Source: Hymenobacter sp. YIM 151500-1 (GTDB taxonomy: Bacteria > Bacteroidota > Bacteroidia > Cytophagales > Hymenobacteraceae). Taken from it: a DNA stretch of 64,000 nucleotides. Shown here piece by piece: positions 40,901-50,169 of the stretch. A program made the position numbers and the translations under genes. The first letter of the stretch is position 1. Each line of letters opens with the position of its first letter. Below the pieces are notes generated by a model. It searched no databases, had not been told where the DNA came from, and was given only the letters and a program-made list of their open reading frames with translations. The stretch is taken from assembly GCF_025979885.1 (NCBI RefSeq), contig NZ_CP110139.1, forward strand, positions 310,001 to 374,000, in the 5' to 3' direction.

Positions 40901-41749
40901 TTAAGGCTGAGAAACCGGTTGAAAACTGAACGTTAACGTGCTCCAGGTGCTTTGCCAGTCGGCGTCGGGGCGAGCTACGGGCTGCATACGCAATGTGCTG
41001 ACCATGTACTCGCCCGGCTCGGATAAGCGTAACAGTGCCCGGCCGTTTTGGTTGCTGTGCACCGTGCTCAGCAGGGCCTGGGGCCGGGCACCGCGGCGCC
41101 ACAGCCGCACCAGCTGCCCGGCCACGGGGCGCCCGGCAGCCAGCACCCGCACCGTGAGGGCTGCGCCGGGCCCCAGCTGGTAGGGGTTTTGCTCGGGCAC
41201 CAGCTCCAGGGGTAAGCCTGCTACCCGGCCCCAGGCGCGGGCAGTGTCAGAGGGGAGGGCGGGGCCGGCCTGTACCAGGGTTTTGGCGCAGCGGCGGTAG
41301 GCTTCGCGGCCGGGCTGGGCAGCGTGGCCGCGCTGCTGGCGCAGGGCCAGGGCCTGGGTCAGGCCTTCGGCCTGCAAGTAGGCCGTGAACTGGTCGGCGG
41401 GCAGCGCGAGCAGGGCTTCGTTGGAGGCCAGAGCCAGCAGGTGGGTGCCGGGCCGGCGCAGCACCACCGTGGTGCTGAGCGTGTCGGCGGCCGTGGCGGC
41501 GGGCAGCAGGTTGGTGGGCGCACTGCCAGGCGCCAGGTGCAGCAGCTGCACTACCCGGCGGCTCTGGCCGGCCCAGGCCTGGCCCCGAAAACTCTCGCCC
41601 ACCAGCCGCCGCAGGTGCACCGCCGCGCCGGGTGCCACCACAAAGCGGGCCGGCTCCAGCCAAAACTCGTGGGCCGCAGCGGCGCCAGCGGCCAGGCAGA
41701 TAGGTACACAAAAGGCCTTCCGGAAACCAGGTGCAAAGGAAAGGGGCAT
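40901..41749 (-). CDS. DUF4198-like periplasmic protein
   Basis: The 282-residue protein has a signal peptide (FRKAFCVPICLAAGAAAAHEF) and then HEFWLEPARFVVAPGAAVHL, the usual start of DUF4198 domains, where a His follows the cleavage site. The second half (YQLGPGAALTVRVLAAGRPVAGQLVRLWRRG and a SEPGEYMVSTLRM end) is the immunoglobulin-like part of that family. Some members lie beside nickel or TonB transport genes, but no such neighbour exists here. ATG 41749 is preferred to TTG 41767. It is divergent from the fasciclin gene. Confidence 0.8.
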   Translation of the reverse strand: MPLSFAPGFRKAFCVPICLAAGAAAAHEFWLEPARFVVAPGAAVHLRRLVGESFRGQAWAGQSRRVVQLLHLAPGSAPTNLLPAATAADTLSTTVVLRRPGTHLLALASNEALLALPADQFTAYLQAEGLTQALALRQQRGHAAQPGREAYRRCAKTLVQAGPALPSDTARAWGRVAGLPLELVPEQNPYQLGPGAALTVRVLAAGRPVAGQLVRLWRRGARPQALLSTVHSNQNGRALLRLSEPGEYMVSTLRMQPVARPDADWQSTWSTLTFSFQPVSQP

Positions 41750-41901
41750 GAGCAGAGTGCGGGGCAAAAAACGACTGACGGCTACTGATCAGGCCAGAGC
41801 AGTGAGGCAAAGAAAAAGTTAAGAACCAGGCCCAACAATATAGAGGGTTTACTAGTGTTACTATCAGAACACGTTACTTCTTCACCTTAATCATTTGGCA
41901 A

Positions 41902-42933
41902 ATGAATAGAATGCCCCTTTCTCACCCCTGGCCGATGCTGCGAGTACTGGCGTTGTGGGTATGTGCCGCGCTCGGCCTGAGCCTGACGGCCTGCGACGAC
42001 GATGAGGCCACCACGCCCCCGGCCTCGTCGCAGAATATTGTGCAGGTAGCCCAGGGCAACGCATCCTTCAGTGTGCTGGTGGCCGCTGTTACGAAAGCCG
42101 ACCTGGGCACTACGCTGAGCGGCACGGGTCCTTTCACGGTGTTTGCGCCCACCAACGACGCCTTTGCCAAGCTGCAGCCGCCCTTCAATACGGCCGCCAA
42201 CATCACGGCCATTACCGATGCCAACCAGATTGCCACGCTGCGCAGCATTCTGCTCTACCACGTGGTGGGAGCCAACATTAAGGCGGCCGACATTCCGGCC
42301 GGCGCCAGCTCCCGCACCACGGCCCGCCCCGCCAGCTCCGGTGTCAACGACAATACCATCTACCTGACCAAGAGCGGCGCCAACGTCTTTATCAACGGCA
42401 GAACCCGCGTGGTAACAGCCGATGTGGCAGCGAGCAACGGCACCATCCACGCCATCGACAACGTGCTGATGCCGCCCAGCCAGACCATCGCGCAGCTGGT
42501 GACCAGCGCTGCCAGTCGCGCCACCAACCCCGAGTTTACCTTGCTGCTCCAGGCCTTGCAGCGGCCCGCCGCGGCACCCATTCTGGCCGCGGCCGGTAAT
42601 GCTGGCGTGAACGTAACCGTGTTTGCGCCCACCGATGCTGCCTTCCGGGCCCTGCTGGGCAATAATTCGCTCAGCTCCGTCTCCGACGCCGACCTGACGG
42701 CCATTCTTTCGCGCCACGTTATCAGCACGGGCCGGGTGTTTTCCTCGGACCTGGCGGCGGGTACGGTAGCCACGCTGGGCGGTAACGTTACCATAGGCAC
42801 GACGACCAGCGGTGGCTTTACCGTGCGTGGTGGCTCAGGTACAGCGGCTAACATCGGCAACACAGCCGCCACCGTTGACATCCTGGCCACCAACGGCGTG
42901 GTGCACGTCATCGACCAGGTAATCCGGCCCTAG
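41902..42933 (+). CDS. Fasciclin (FAS1) domain lipoprotein, two domains
   Basis: The 343-residue protein has a lipoprotein signal (LRVLALWVCAALGLSLTAC, lipobox L-T-A-C) and an acidic linker. Two FAS1 domains follow: FSVLVAAVTKADLGTTLSGTGPFTVFAPTNDAF (H2-like box LLYHVV, box IHAIDNVLMP) and EFTLLLQALQRP...VTVFAPTDAAFRALL...VHVIDQVI. FAS1 domains mediate adhesion or ligand binding at the cell surface. ATG 41902 lies just downstream of the divergent promoter region. A strong terminator follows. Confidence 0.92.
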   Translation: MNRMPLSHPWPMLRVLALWVCAALGLSLTACDDDEATTPPASSQNIVQVAQGNASFSVLVAAVTKADLGTTLSGTGPFTVFAPTNDAFAKLQPPFNTAANITAITDANQIATLRSILLYHVVGANIKAADIPAGASSRTTARPASSGVNDNTIYLTKSGANVFINGRTRVVTADVAASNGTIHAIDNVLMPPSQTIAQLVTSAASRATNPEFTLLLQALQRPAAAPILAAAGNAGVNVTVFAPTDAAFRALLGNNSLSSVSDADLTAILSRHVISTGRVFSSDLAAGTVATLGGNVTIGTTTSGGFTVRGGSGTAANIGNTAATVDILATNGVVHVIDQVIRP

Positions 42934-42958
42934 CCAACAAGGGTAGGGTAGGTATTGT

Positions 42959-43009
42959 CATAGAAAAAGGTCCGATTCTCTCGTGTCGAGAACCGGACCT
43001 TTTTCTATG
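42959..43009. terminator. Strong bidirectional terminator
   Basis: CATAGAAAAAGGTCCG...ATTCTC (42959-42980) pairs with GAGAACCGGACCTTTTTCTATG (42988-43009) with one mismatch and a 7-nt loop. A and T runs are on the proper sides for both the fasciclin gene and the convergent membrane-protein gene. Confidence 0.9.
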
Positions 43010-43024
43010 GTATGGCGGGAGTCG

Positions 43025-43546
43025 CTACGCGGGCTGTCGTCGGCGCTGATACTCGATGAAGTTGACCAGCTGGCGCTGCTTGCTGATGAGCAGAGCGCCA
43101 AGCGCTATTTTAGTGGCTGTCTGAACCAGGTTTGTCAGCTCAGGGTCAATTACACCGCCTCGGCGTTCCTGCGAGTAGGCCAGTAGCAGGCGAAGAAAGT
43201 TGGGCAGTTCATTGACGAGTAGTAGCCCTCCCACCACAATAATCGCCACACTGAGAATAGTAGAGCGGTGGACTGCCAGGGGAATGGCTTCCTGCTCGAT
43301 GCCGCTACTCAACTGAAGCTTATCAGCTAACCATGCTGGCTTAAAGATGAAAGCGTAGGGCAGCAGGCAATACAGTGCTACGCTACCCACCAACACAAGC
43401 AGATATATCACGCCTTCTACACTACCGGCCTCCTGAAAAGCATACCCAAGCGCTGGTAGTGCGCCAAACAATCCCACCAAAATGTCCTTCAGAGCCAGTA
43501 AACCAATAACTTTTAAAATGATGATGAACAAGATACGAGAAGTCAT
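43025..43546 (-). CDS. Membrane protein of unknown function (173 aa)
   Basis: There are four hydrophobic segments: residues 3-35 (ILFIIILKVIGLLALKDILVGLFG), 45-75, 92-112 (STILSVAIIVVGGLLLVNEL) and 140-155. Loops are polar, and the C-terminus is cytoplasmic and basic (QRRRQPA). No family motif is recognised. Its base composition is more AT-rich than its neighbours. It is probably transcribed separately from glycogen synthase, whose stop is 44 bp upstream of this start on the same strand; cotranscription is also possible. Confidence 0.65.
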   Translation of the reverse strand: MTSRILFIIILKVIGLLALKDILVGLFGALPALGYAFQEAGSVEGVIYLLVLVGSVALYCLLPYAFIFKPAWLADKLQLSSGIEQEAIPLAVHRSTILSVAIIVVGGLLLVNELPNFLRLLLAYSQERRGGVIDPELTNLVQTATKIALGALLISKQRQLVNFIEYQRRRQPA

Positions 43547-43590
43547 GTAGGCTTAAATGAGAGTAAAGGGGCCGTAATATAGAGCTAATA

Positions 43591-45429
43591 CTATTCCCGC
43601 TCCAGGGCCAGGGCGTAGGCCCGGTCGTAGTGGTGGCGCAGGTTTTTCCAATCAAATAGCTCGGCGGAGCTTTCCACCTGGTTGCGCTGGGTGATTCGCT
43701 CCCGGCGGGTGAGCTGCACAAACTGCCAGAGCATGTCGGTCAGCTCCTCGGCGGCCTCATCGAAGCTCTTTTCCTGGCGGCGCACCACGAAAATGCCTTT
43801 TTCCTCGTGCTGAGGCACGGTTTGCATCACGTAGTCGCCGAAGCCGCTGAGGTCCGACGTGACGGCGGGTACGCCGCGGGCCACGCACTCGAGCGGGGTG
43901 TAGCCCCAGGGCTCGTAGTAGCTGGGGAAGATGCCCAGGTGGCAGCCCCGCACAAACTGGCCGTATTCCATGCCAAACAGCGGCGAGGCCGGCGACACAA
44001 AGTCGGGGTGGTACACGATTTTCACCCGGTCGTGCCGGTTGTTTACCAGATTGGCCCGCCGCAGAAAGCTCAGAATCTCGTCCTGGGCGTCGTCCACGAG
44101 GTTGTGGGTGATGACCGGGGGCAGGCTGGTGGTCTTCCAGCTTTGCAGGGTGCGGCGGTAGCGCAGCTTCCAGTAGTCGTCCACCAGGGCGTCGAGGTCG
44201 GGGAGGCGGTGGTCGGTGCTGGCGGCGGCGGCGTAGAACAGCCGCTCGCCCACCTGCCGCTCAATGGCCTCGCAGGTTTCCTGCACCTCGTTGAGCACGG
44301 CCCGGCTCTGGAGCACCTGCGGATTGATGCTGTAGAAGGGCCGCTTGGTGATGAAGAACATGACCACCTGCCCGTCCAGGTTGCTTTGCTGCAGGCGGTA
44401 GTTGAGGCGGGCCAGGGCCTCCAGCGTCAGGTCGAAGCCCTTGTTGTGGTACTCGTAGCGCCCACTTGTAAACAGGTACAAGGTCTTATCCAAATCGAAG
44501 GAGTACGACTGGAAGAAGTGCGCCATCACAAACTCGTGAATCTTCGACTTGTACTGCTGGTGCAGGTTCTGAAACTCGTGCAGGGCCACAAACCGCTCGA
44601 TGTTGAGGCCGTTGGGCAGCACGGCATCCGGAATTCTATCTAACAGATAAATACACTCCCGCACCGTTAGCTCACTCACCGTAGTAAACACGTGGGCACC
44701 GTGGGCGGCGGCCCGCTCCATGGTCACGGCCGGCTCAATGTTGAAGTGCCGGGCTTCGGCCTGCCACTCCACCTGCATGAGGTGGTCGTAGAAGTTGGGG
44801 TCGTTCATGGCCAGGTAGCGGCCCAGCAGCGTGGCGTGGGTGGTAAACACCAGGTGCAGGGGCACCTGCTCGCGGCGTAGGGCCGGAATGGCCACGCCCG
44901 TCATCCACTCATGAAAGTGCGTTACTACGCGCTGGGGCGGCACCACCTCGGCGGCCAGAATCTGCAGGAACACCTTGGCCAGATGCCCAAACGCCACCAC
45001 CTGGTGCAGGAGGTCGTCGTGGTCGGGGGTGGGAATGGCGTGGTGGAGCCAGAGGTCGGTTTTGAGTTGGGCCAGCTGCGGGTAAGCCTGGAAGGGGTTG
45101 ATGAGCACCACCCGCGGGCGGCCCGTTACGAGCCAGATGCCCATGCACACGTCGTAGCCGCGGCGGCGCATCTCGCGCACGGCTCCGGCAAACGGGTCCT
45201 GGAAGGCCTGAAGCTGCTGGTCGTCGTAGGGCTCAAACTCGCCCTGGGCTTGCTGGGCGAAGTAGGGGCCCAGCAGGCAGTACCGGTCGTCCCAGCCCTG
45301 CACCGTGGCCGGCACCTTGGAGCGAATGACGGTGTAAATGCCGCCGACCTGGTTGCAGACCTCCCAGGCAACTTCCACGAGCAGGGCATCCGGGACAATG
45401 GGGTCGGGGGTAGGTTGGGGGGCTTGCAT
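43591..45429 (-). CDS. Glycogen synthase, GT3 (eukaryote-like) family
   Basis: The 612-residue protein begins with LLVEVAWEVCNQVGGIYTVIRSK, the GT3 N-terminal signature. It has FTTHATLLGRYLA, FTTVSELTVREC, LFTSGRYEYHNKGFDLTLEALARL and GIFPSYYEPWGYTPLECVARGVPAVTSDLSGFG, the C-terminal UDP-glucose site. GT3 enzymes are the animal/fungal type of glycogen synthase; Bacteroidota are among the few bacteria with them, whereas most bacteria use GT5 GlgA. It makes alpha-1,4-glucan from a nucleotide-glucose. The GH13 branching-type enzyme at 51607 probably completes the pathway. Confidence 0.93.
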   Translation of the reverse strand: MQAPQPTPDPIVPDALLVEVAWEVCNQVGGIYTVIRSKVPATVQGWDDRYCLLGPYFAQQAQGEFEPYDDQQLQAFQDPFAGAVREMRRRGYDVCMGIWLVTGRPRVVLINPFQAYPQLAQLKTDLWLHHAIPTPDHDDLLHQVVAFGHLAKVFLQILAAEVVPPQRVVTHFHEWMTGVAIPALRREQVPLHLVFTTHATLLGRYLAMNDPNFYDHLMQVEWQAEARHFNIEPAVTMERAAAHGAHVFTTVSELTVRECIYLLDRIPDAVLPNGLNIERFVALHEFQNLHQQYKSKIHEFVMAHFFQSYSFDLDKTLYLFTSGRYEYHNKGFDLTLEALARLNYRLQQSNLDGQVVMFFITKRPFYSINPQVLQSRAVLNEVQETCEAIERQVGERLFYAAAASTDHRLPDLDALVDDYWKLRYRRTLQSWKTTSLPPVITHNLVDDAQDEILSFLRRANLVNNRHDRVKIVYHPDFVSPASPLFGMEYGQFVRGCHLGIFPSYYEPWGYTPLECVARGVPAVTSDLSGFGDYVMQTVPQHEEKGIFVVRRQEKSFDEAAEELTDMLWQFVQLTRRERITQRNQVESSAELFDWKNLRHHYDRAYALALERE

Positions 45430-45915
45430 ACGGGAAGGATGGTGGGACGCCGGGCAAGATATACGGCCTGCTGGAGTTTACGCAGCCAGTAGTTAAAAGA
45501 AAATGCCACCAGGAACAGAAATCAGCCAGGACGGCGACTGATTCTTACCCCATACGGGCAGCACATCTGCAAACTGCCTGAATGGCTGTGGCAGCTGATA
45601 TTAGCTGACAACGGCAGCTGCCACTGACGAGACCTACCCCTAGGTGTGCCGAATACGGCCGATTAACACAAGGAAGATAGAAGCAAAGAACACAAGGAGC
45701 CGTTGGATATGAATAATGTCTAAATGAATATTGACTTACCAAGATAGAGCTGGTACCAAAAATCAGGACGTTGGTACTAGGAATTAAGGACTTCATCCTG
45801 ATAAGGCAGGTAGCCCTTTTCCTGCCCGGCTGAACAATACGTTCTTCGCACTACCAACCAGAAAGCCGCCAGGGGCGGTTCCGCCCTTTTCCCAACCAAA
45901 ACCTTCCCGCGCCCC
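45430..45915. other. 485-bp intergenic region without a supported gene
   Basis: This AT-richer gap separates divergent glycogen synthase and sulfatase genes. A TATCTTGC box (45461-45454, minus) is a possible -7 element for glycogen synthase. A 10-bp inverted repeat, GTGGCAGCTG (45588-45597) and CAGCTGCCAC (45615-45624), could be an operator. The 83-codon open frame inside has no coding features. Confidence 0.5.
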
Positions 45916-47751
45916 ATGAAACATTCTTACCCGCCCGATTTCCTGGTGCATCAGCAAGGCCGCCACCGTCCTCATGTGGGGCCGCTGGGCCTGGGCGCTT
46001 TCCTGCTGCTGGCACTGGTCAGCTTTCTGATGGCCTTCATCACCAAGCCGGCCAACCGCCTACGCACCCCGCTGGCCCAAACGGCGCCCGCAACTCCCAA
46101 GCTCAACGTGCTGCTGGTGGTATCCGACGACCTAGGCACCCAGCTCAGCTGCTACGGCGACAAGGTGATGAAAACGCCTAACCTCGACCAGTTGGCCGTG
46201 GAGGGGACTCGCTTCAGCAAGGCCTACGTAACCCAGGCCTCGTTCAGCCCTTCGCGCAGCAGCATGCTCACCGGGCTCTATCCCCACCAAAACGGGCAAA
46301 TCGGGCTGGCCTACAAGGGCAGCACTTACGAGATGAAGGCGGGCGTGCAAACCCTGCCCACCCTGCTCAAGGCTGCCGGCTACCGCACTGGCATCCTGGG
46401 CAAGCTGCACGTCTACCCGGAGTCGGCGTTTCGGTTTGCTACCAAGGAAACGTGGTTTTTCACCAACGACGTGCAGAAAACGGCCGACCGGGCCAAGACC
46501 TTCTTCACGGCTTCCACCGAGCCCTTCTTCCTGATGGTCAACTATAACGACCCGCACCGCCGCTTCCGCAAGCAGGTAGCTGGCCTGCCGGCCACGCCGC
46601 TCACGGGCGCCGACGTACCGACGTGGTACTTCCAGAGCAGCGTGAACGGGCCGGGCCAGCGCGACAGCATCGCCGGGTACTACAACGGGGTGAAGCGCAT
46701 CGACGAAGGCGTTGGGATGCTGATGCAGGCGCTGAAAGCAGCCGGCAAAGACCACAACACCCTGGTCATTTTCCTGGGCGACCATGGCTCGCCGTTCGCG
46801 CGCAGCAAGCAAACCAACTACGAAGCCGGTGTGCGCGTGCCCTTCCTGGTGCGCCTGCCGGGCCAGGGCCGTCCCAACTTCACCAGCAACGCCCTGATTT
46901 CGACGGTGGACATTGTGCCCACGGTGCTCGACGCCACGGGCGTAGCCATTCCGGCCGGACTAGCGGGCCGCTCGTTCAAGCAGGTGCTCAACGGCCCCGG
47001 CTACGTGCGCCGCGACGCGCTGTGCACCGAGTACACCAGCCACATATTCTCGAAGGGCTACTACTTCCCGCGCCGCACCGTCACGGATGGCCGCTACAAG
47101 CTGATTGTGAACCTGCTGCCTGGCCGCGTTTTTGGGGGCGCAGCTTCCGACAACGACAACGCACCCACGTTTGCCGCCGAGCCCCGCTACAACAACACCC
47201 TGGTGCGCACCGTTTTCAACACGCTAAAGACGCCGCCCGCCGAGGAGCTGTACGACCTGAACGTGGACCCGTTTGAGTTCACCAACCTGGCGGGCCAGAC
47301 CTCGGGCGTGAACAAGGAGAAGCAGGACGAACTGCGGGCCAAGCTGCTGAAGTGGCGCCAGGACACCCAGGACCCGCTGCTGGACCCCGCCCAGCTCAAG
47401 GCCCTGACCGACCGCCACGACAACCCCGGCGGCACTACCCCTGTGGCGGCCCGCGCCTCGCTGTCCGCGGCAGCCAACACCGAGCAGCCAGCCGCAGCCT
47501 CGCTGCACCTGGAAGTAAGCCCCAACCCCACCAGCGGCGTGTGCACCGTGACGGGGGCGGCCACCAACGGCCGGGTGGAAATCTGCGTGGTGGATGTGCG
47601 CAGCGGCCGGGTAATAGCCCTGGAAACGGTGGCAGCTGAGGGAGGCTTCCGCAGAGTGTACTTGCTGAAGCGCTACGGTCCTGGTGTGTACGTGGTAAAA
47701 GCCCGCAGCAGCCAAGGGCAGGTGCAAAGCCGCCGGCTGGTAGTAGAGTAG
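45916..47751 (+). CDS. Sulfatase (N-sulfoglucosamine sulfohydrolase-like) with Phe at the catalytic Cys position, T9SS cargo
   Basis: The 611-residue protein has an N-terminal membrane segment (LGAFLLLALVSFLMAFI). A sulfatase domain follows with metal ligands LLVVSDDLG and IFLGDHGSPFARSKQTNYEAGVRVPFLVR. The active-site element reads ASFSPSRSSMLTGLYPHQNG. In the consensus C/S-x-P-S-R the first residue becomes formylglycine; here it is Phe110 (codon TTC, 46243-46245). The enzyme is probably inactive unless the base is a sequencing error (TGC to TTC). The rest resembles SGSH-type S1_8 sulfatases. A T9SS type A C-terminal domain (LHLEVSPNPTSGVCTV...) directs export. An active-type sulfatase and an FGE follow. 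Confidence 0.9.
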   Translation: MKHSYPPDFLVHQQGRHRPHVGPLGLGAFLLLALVSFLMAFITKPANRLRTPLAQTAPATPKLNVLLVVSDDLGTQLSCYGDKVMKTPNLDQLAVEGTRFSKAYVTQASFSPSRSSMLTGLYPHQNGQIGLAYKGSTYEMKAGVQTLPTLLKAAGYRTGILGKLHVYPESAFRFATKETWFFTNDVQKTADRAKTFFTASTEPFFLMVNYNDPHRRFRKQVAGLPATPLTGADVPTWYFQSSVNGPGQRDSIAGYYNGVKRIDEGVGMLMQALKAAGKDHNTLVIFLGDHGSPFARSKQTNYEAGVRVPFLVRLPGQGRPNFTSNALISTVDIVPTVLDATGVAIPAGLAGRSFKQVLNGPGYVRRDALCTEYTSHIFSKGYYFPRRTVTDGRYKLIVNLLPGRVFGGAASDNDNAPTFAAEPRYNNTLVRTVFNTLKTPPAEELYDLNVDPFEFTNLAGQTSGVNKEKQDELRAKLLKWRQDTQDPLLDPAQLKALTDRHDNPGGTTPVAARASLSAAANTEQPAAASLHLEVSPNPTSGVCTVTGAATNGRVEICVVDVRSGRVIALETVAAEGGFRRVYLLKRYGPGVYVVKARSSQGQVQSRRLVVE

Positions 47752-47873
47752 TTCTGTAGAGGAAGAACCGCGCCTAAAAAGGAACGGGCGCAGCTCCTGT
47801 TCCTGAGCCTTCTCTCATCCGCTCGTTTCTTCTTGCTGCGCACTCCCCACTCCTTCGTCACCTAACAAACCTC

Positions 47874-49628
47874 ATGAAATACTTTGTCTTGTCTGCTGCA
47901 GCCCGCTGGCCGCGTATGCTGGCCCTGAGCTGCCTGCTGGGGCTGCCAGCCAGCCTCTCGGCGCAGGAAGTCAAGAAGTACAACGTGCTGTTCTTCTACG
48001 TCGACGACCTGCGGCCGGAGCTGAAAAGCTACGGCGTCGAGCACATGAGCACCCCCAACATCGACAAGCTGGCCGGCAGCGCAGTGCAGTTTCAGCAGGC
48101 GCATTGCCAGCAAGCAGTGTGCACGCCCTCACGGGCCAGCATGCTCACCGGTACCCGCCCCGATGTCACCAAGGTGTACGACATACACAAGTACTTCCGC
48201 ACGACGCCGGCCCTGGCCAATGTTGTGACGCTGCCCCAGATTTTCACCAACAATGGTTACACTACGGTGCGGGTGGGCAAAGTCTTTCATCAGGAAGACG
48301 ACCAGTCCTGGAATGGTAAGGCAGCGAGCTTGGCTGACCCCGCCGGGAAAGTAGTGGATGATGGCAATGCTATTCAGGTAGTAGACAAGCCGGACAACTT
48401 ATTCAAGGATGGCATAACGGCCAGCAAAGCTGTGGCTACGCTGGCGCAGCTGAAGGACGGTGGCAAGCCGTTCTTCCTGGCTGTGGGTATGAGCCGGCCC
48501 CACCTGCCCTTCGTGGTGCCGCAAAAACACTGGGGCAAGTACCCGAACGTACTATTGCCGCCCGCTGATTACGTCCAGCTTCCGAAGGACATACCCAGCA
48601 TTGCCCTGGGGGGCTCCGGCCTGCAAGAGTTCCGCGGCTACAATGACATGGAAAGCCAGCCGCAAGGACCATTTACAGGTAACGTAGCCAAGGACCTGCG
48701 CCGGGCTTACTTCGCGGCCATCAGCCACACCGACGAGCAGATCGGCCGGGTTATCAACGAGCTGGACCGCCTGAACCTGCGCGAAAACACCATCATTGTG
48801 CTGGTGGCCGACCACGGCTTCAAGCTGGGCGAGCTGGGCCAGTGGGGCAAGTTCACCAACTTTGAGCTGGACACCCGCGTGCCCCTCATCATGGACGTAC
48901 CCGGCGCGCCCGGCAACCAGAAGCGCCGGCAGCAGGTGGAGCTGCTGGACCTGTACCCTACGCTCTGCGACCTGACGGGCCTGACCAAGCCGGCCCACCT
49001 GCAAGGCACCAGCTTCAAGCACCTATTCGTGACCAACACTACCGCCGCGGCCAAGCCGGCCGTGTTCAGCCAGTTCCCGCGCTGGCAGGACGACCGTAAA
49101 ATCAACATCATGGGCTACTCCATGCGCACGCCGCGTTACCGCTTCACGCGCTGGCAGGAGCAGCCCAACCCCTCGGTGGTTATAGCCCGCGAACTGTACG
49201 ACCATGAAACCGACCCGCTGGAGAAGAAAAACATCATCGGCACCGCCGACCCCAACCTGGTGAAGCAGCTCGACCAGCAGCTCACCGACGCCCTGAAAGT
49301 CCAGGCCGCCGAAGCCGCCAAGATTAGCACCGCCGCCCGCGGTGCCGCGCCTCAGCCGAGCCGCGCTGCCGATGACGCTGAGGCCGAGACGACGCTGGCC
49401 GTGTTCCCGAACCCGAGCGAAGGCATCTTCCATGTGCAGCTCGACCCGCAGACCTGGACCGGAGCCTCCGTTCGCGTGGTAGATGGCATCGGTAGAACCG
49501 TGCGCCAGCTCACCTACCAGGGCCAGGAGTGGCTGCCGCTGGACCTGTCGCAGCAGAAAGCCGGCCTCTACCAGTTGCGCGTCGAAAAGGGACCCCGCGT
49601 GAAAACGCAGGCCTTGCAGAAGCACTAG
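47874..49628 (+). CDS. Sulfatase (iduronate-2-sulfatase-like), T9SS cargo
   Basis: The 584-residue protein has a signal peptide ending L-S-A-Q and a sulfatase domain: VLFFYVDDLRPELKSYG (metal Asp pair), the full signature QQAVCTPSRASMLTG with modifiable Cys83, FLAVGMSRPHLPFVVP and VLVADHGFKLGELGQWGK. GKVFHQEDDQSW is typical of the iduronate-2-sulfatase group. It should remove sulfate esters from sulfated polysaccharides after formylglycine formation. A C-terminal T9SS domain (TLAVFPNPSEGIFHVQL... ending R-V-K-T-Q-A-L-Q-K-H) marks secretion. It lies 122 bp after the Phe-type sulfatase, probably in the same operon. Confidence 0.93.
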   Translation: MKYFVLSAAARWPRMLALSCLLGLPASLSAQEVKKYNVLFFYVDDLRPELKSYGVEHMSTPNIDKLAGSAVQFQQAHCQQAVCTPSRASMLTGTRPDVTKVYDIHKYFRTTPALANVVTLPQIFTNNGYTTVRVGKVFHQEDDQSWNGKAASLADPAGKVVDDGNAIQVVDKPDNLFKDGITASKAVATLAQLKDGGKPFFLAVGMSRPHLPFVVPQKHWGKYPNVLLPPADYVQLPKDIPSIALGGSGLQEFRGYNDMESQPQGPFTGNVAKDLRRAYFAAISHTDEQIGRVINELDRLNLRENTIIVLVADHGFKLGELGQWGKFTNFELDTRVPLIMDVPGAPGNQKRRQQVELLDLYPTLCDLTGLTKPAHLQGTSFKHLFVTNTTAAAKPAVFSQFPRWQDDRKINIMGYSMRTPRYRFTRWQEQPNPSVVIARELYDHETDPLEKKNIIGTADPNLVKQLDQQLTDALKVQAAEAAKISTAARGAAPQPSRAADDAEAETTLAVFPNPSEGIFHVQLDPQTWTGASVRVVDGIGRTVRQLTYQGQEWLPLDLSQQKAGLYQLRVEKGPRVKTQALQKH

Positions 49629-49741
49629 TGCCAGCGCGGCAAGCAGCGGTTGTGGGGGTAGTCAGCAGCATAACTACTTGATCATGAAGTTTCATACCAC
49701 GCTTTGCCAAGTTCAACCCGCCCGCTTTCTTTCCGCAGGAT

Positions 49742-50044
49742 ATGTACGTTTACATTCTCACTAACCTAACCCGCACTGTGCTTTACATCGGCATGACCAA
49801 CGACCTGTCGCGCCGGCTGAACCATCACCAGCGTGGCCGGGGTACCGAGGGCAAGTTCACCAGCCTCTACCAAGCCGACCGATTGGTGTATTTTGAGGTC
49901 TGTCCTGACGCGCTCCAGGCCATTGTGCGCAAAAAGCAGTTGCAGGGCTGGACCAGAGCCAAAAAGGAGGCTCTCATCACGGCCTTCAATCGGGCCTGGG
50001 AAACGATAAACCCGTACACCTGGCGCGGCGGCCGAAAAGCCTAG
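49742..50044 (+). CDS. GIY-YIG nuclease family protein
   Basis: The 100-residue protein is a stand-alone GIY-YIG domain: YVYILTNLTRTVLYIGMTNDLSRRL contains the Y-V-Y...Y-I-G strand pair and the catalytic Arg. LVYFEVCPDALQAIVRKKQLQGWTRAKKEALI has the downstream Glu and the Arg/Lys-rich helix. Such single-domain proteins (YhbQ/UPF0213 type) are common in Bacteroidota, often in several copies, and their cellular role is unsettled. It separates the sulfatases from the FGE gene. Confidence 0.93.
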   Translation: MYVYILTNLTRTVLYIGMTNDLSRRLNHHQRGRGTEGKFTSLYQADRLVYFEVCPDALQAIVRKKQLQGWTRAKKEALITAFNRAWETINPYTWRGGRKA

Positions 50045-50169
50045 CACATCCCCACCGGCCGGCACCTCAGCAGCGGGTGCCAGCCGGTGGAAGGCCCGCC
50101 GAAAGCAGGCTACCGGTAGGGTCGATAGTGGCAGTAGACAGGTATAGCATCTATCTTTCTTTTAAAACA

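Noticed and set aside
45545..45796. 83-codon frame in the glycogen synthase/sulfatase gap
   Set aside because: The composition is not protein-like, there is no start context, and the region is AT-richer intergenic DNA.
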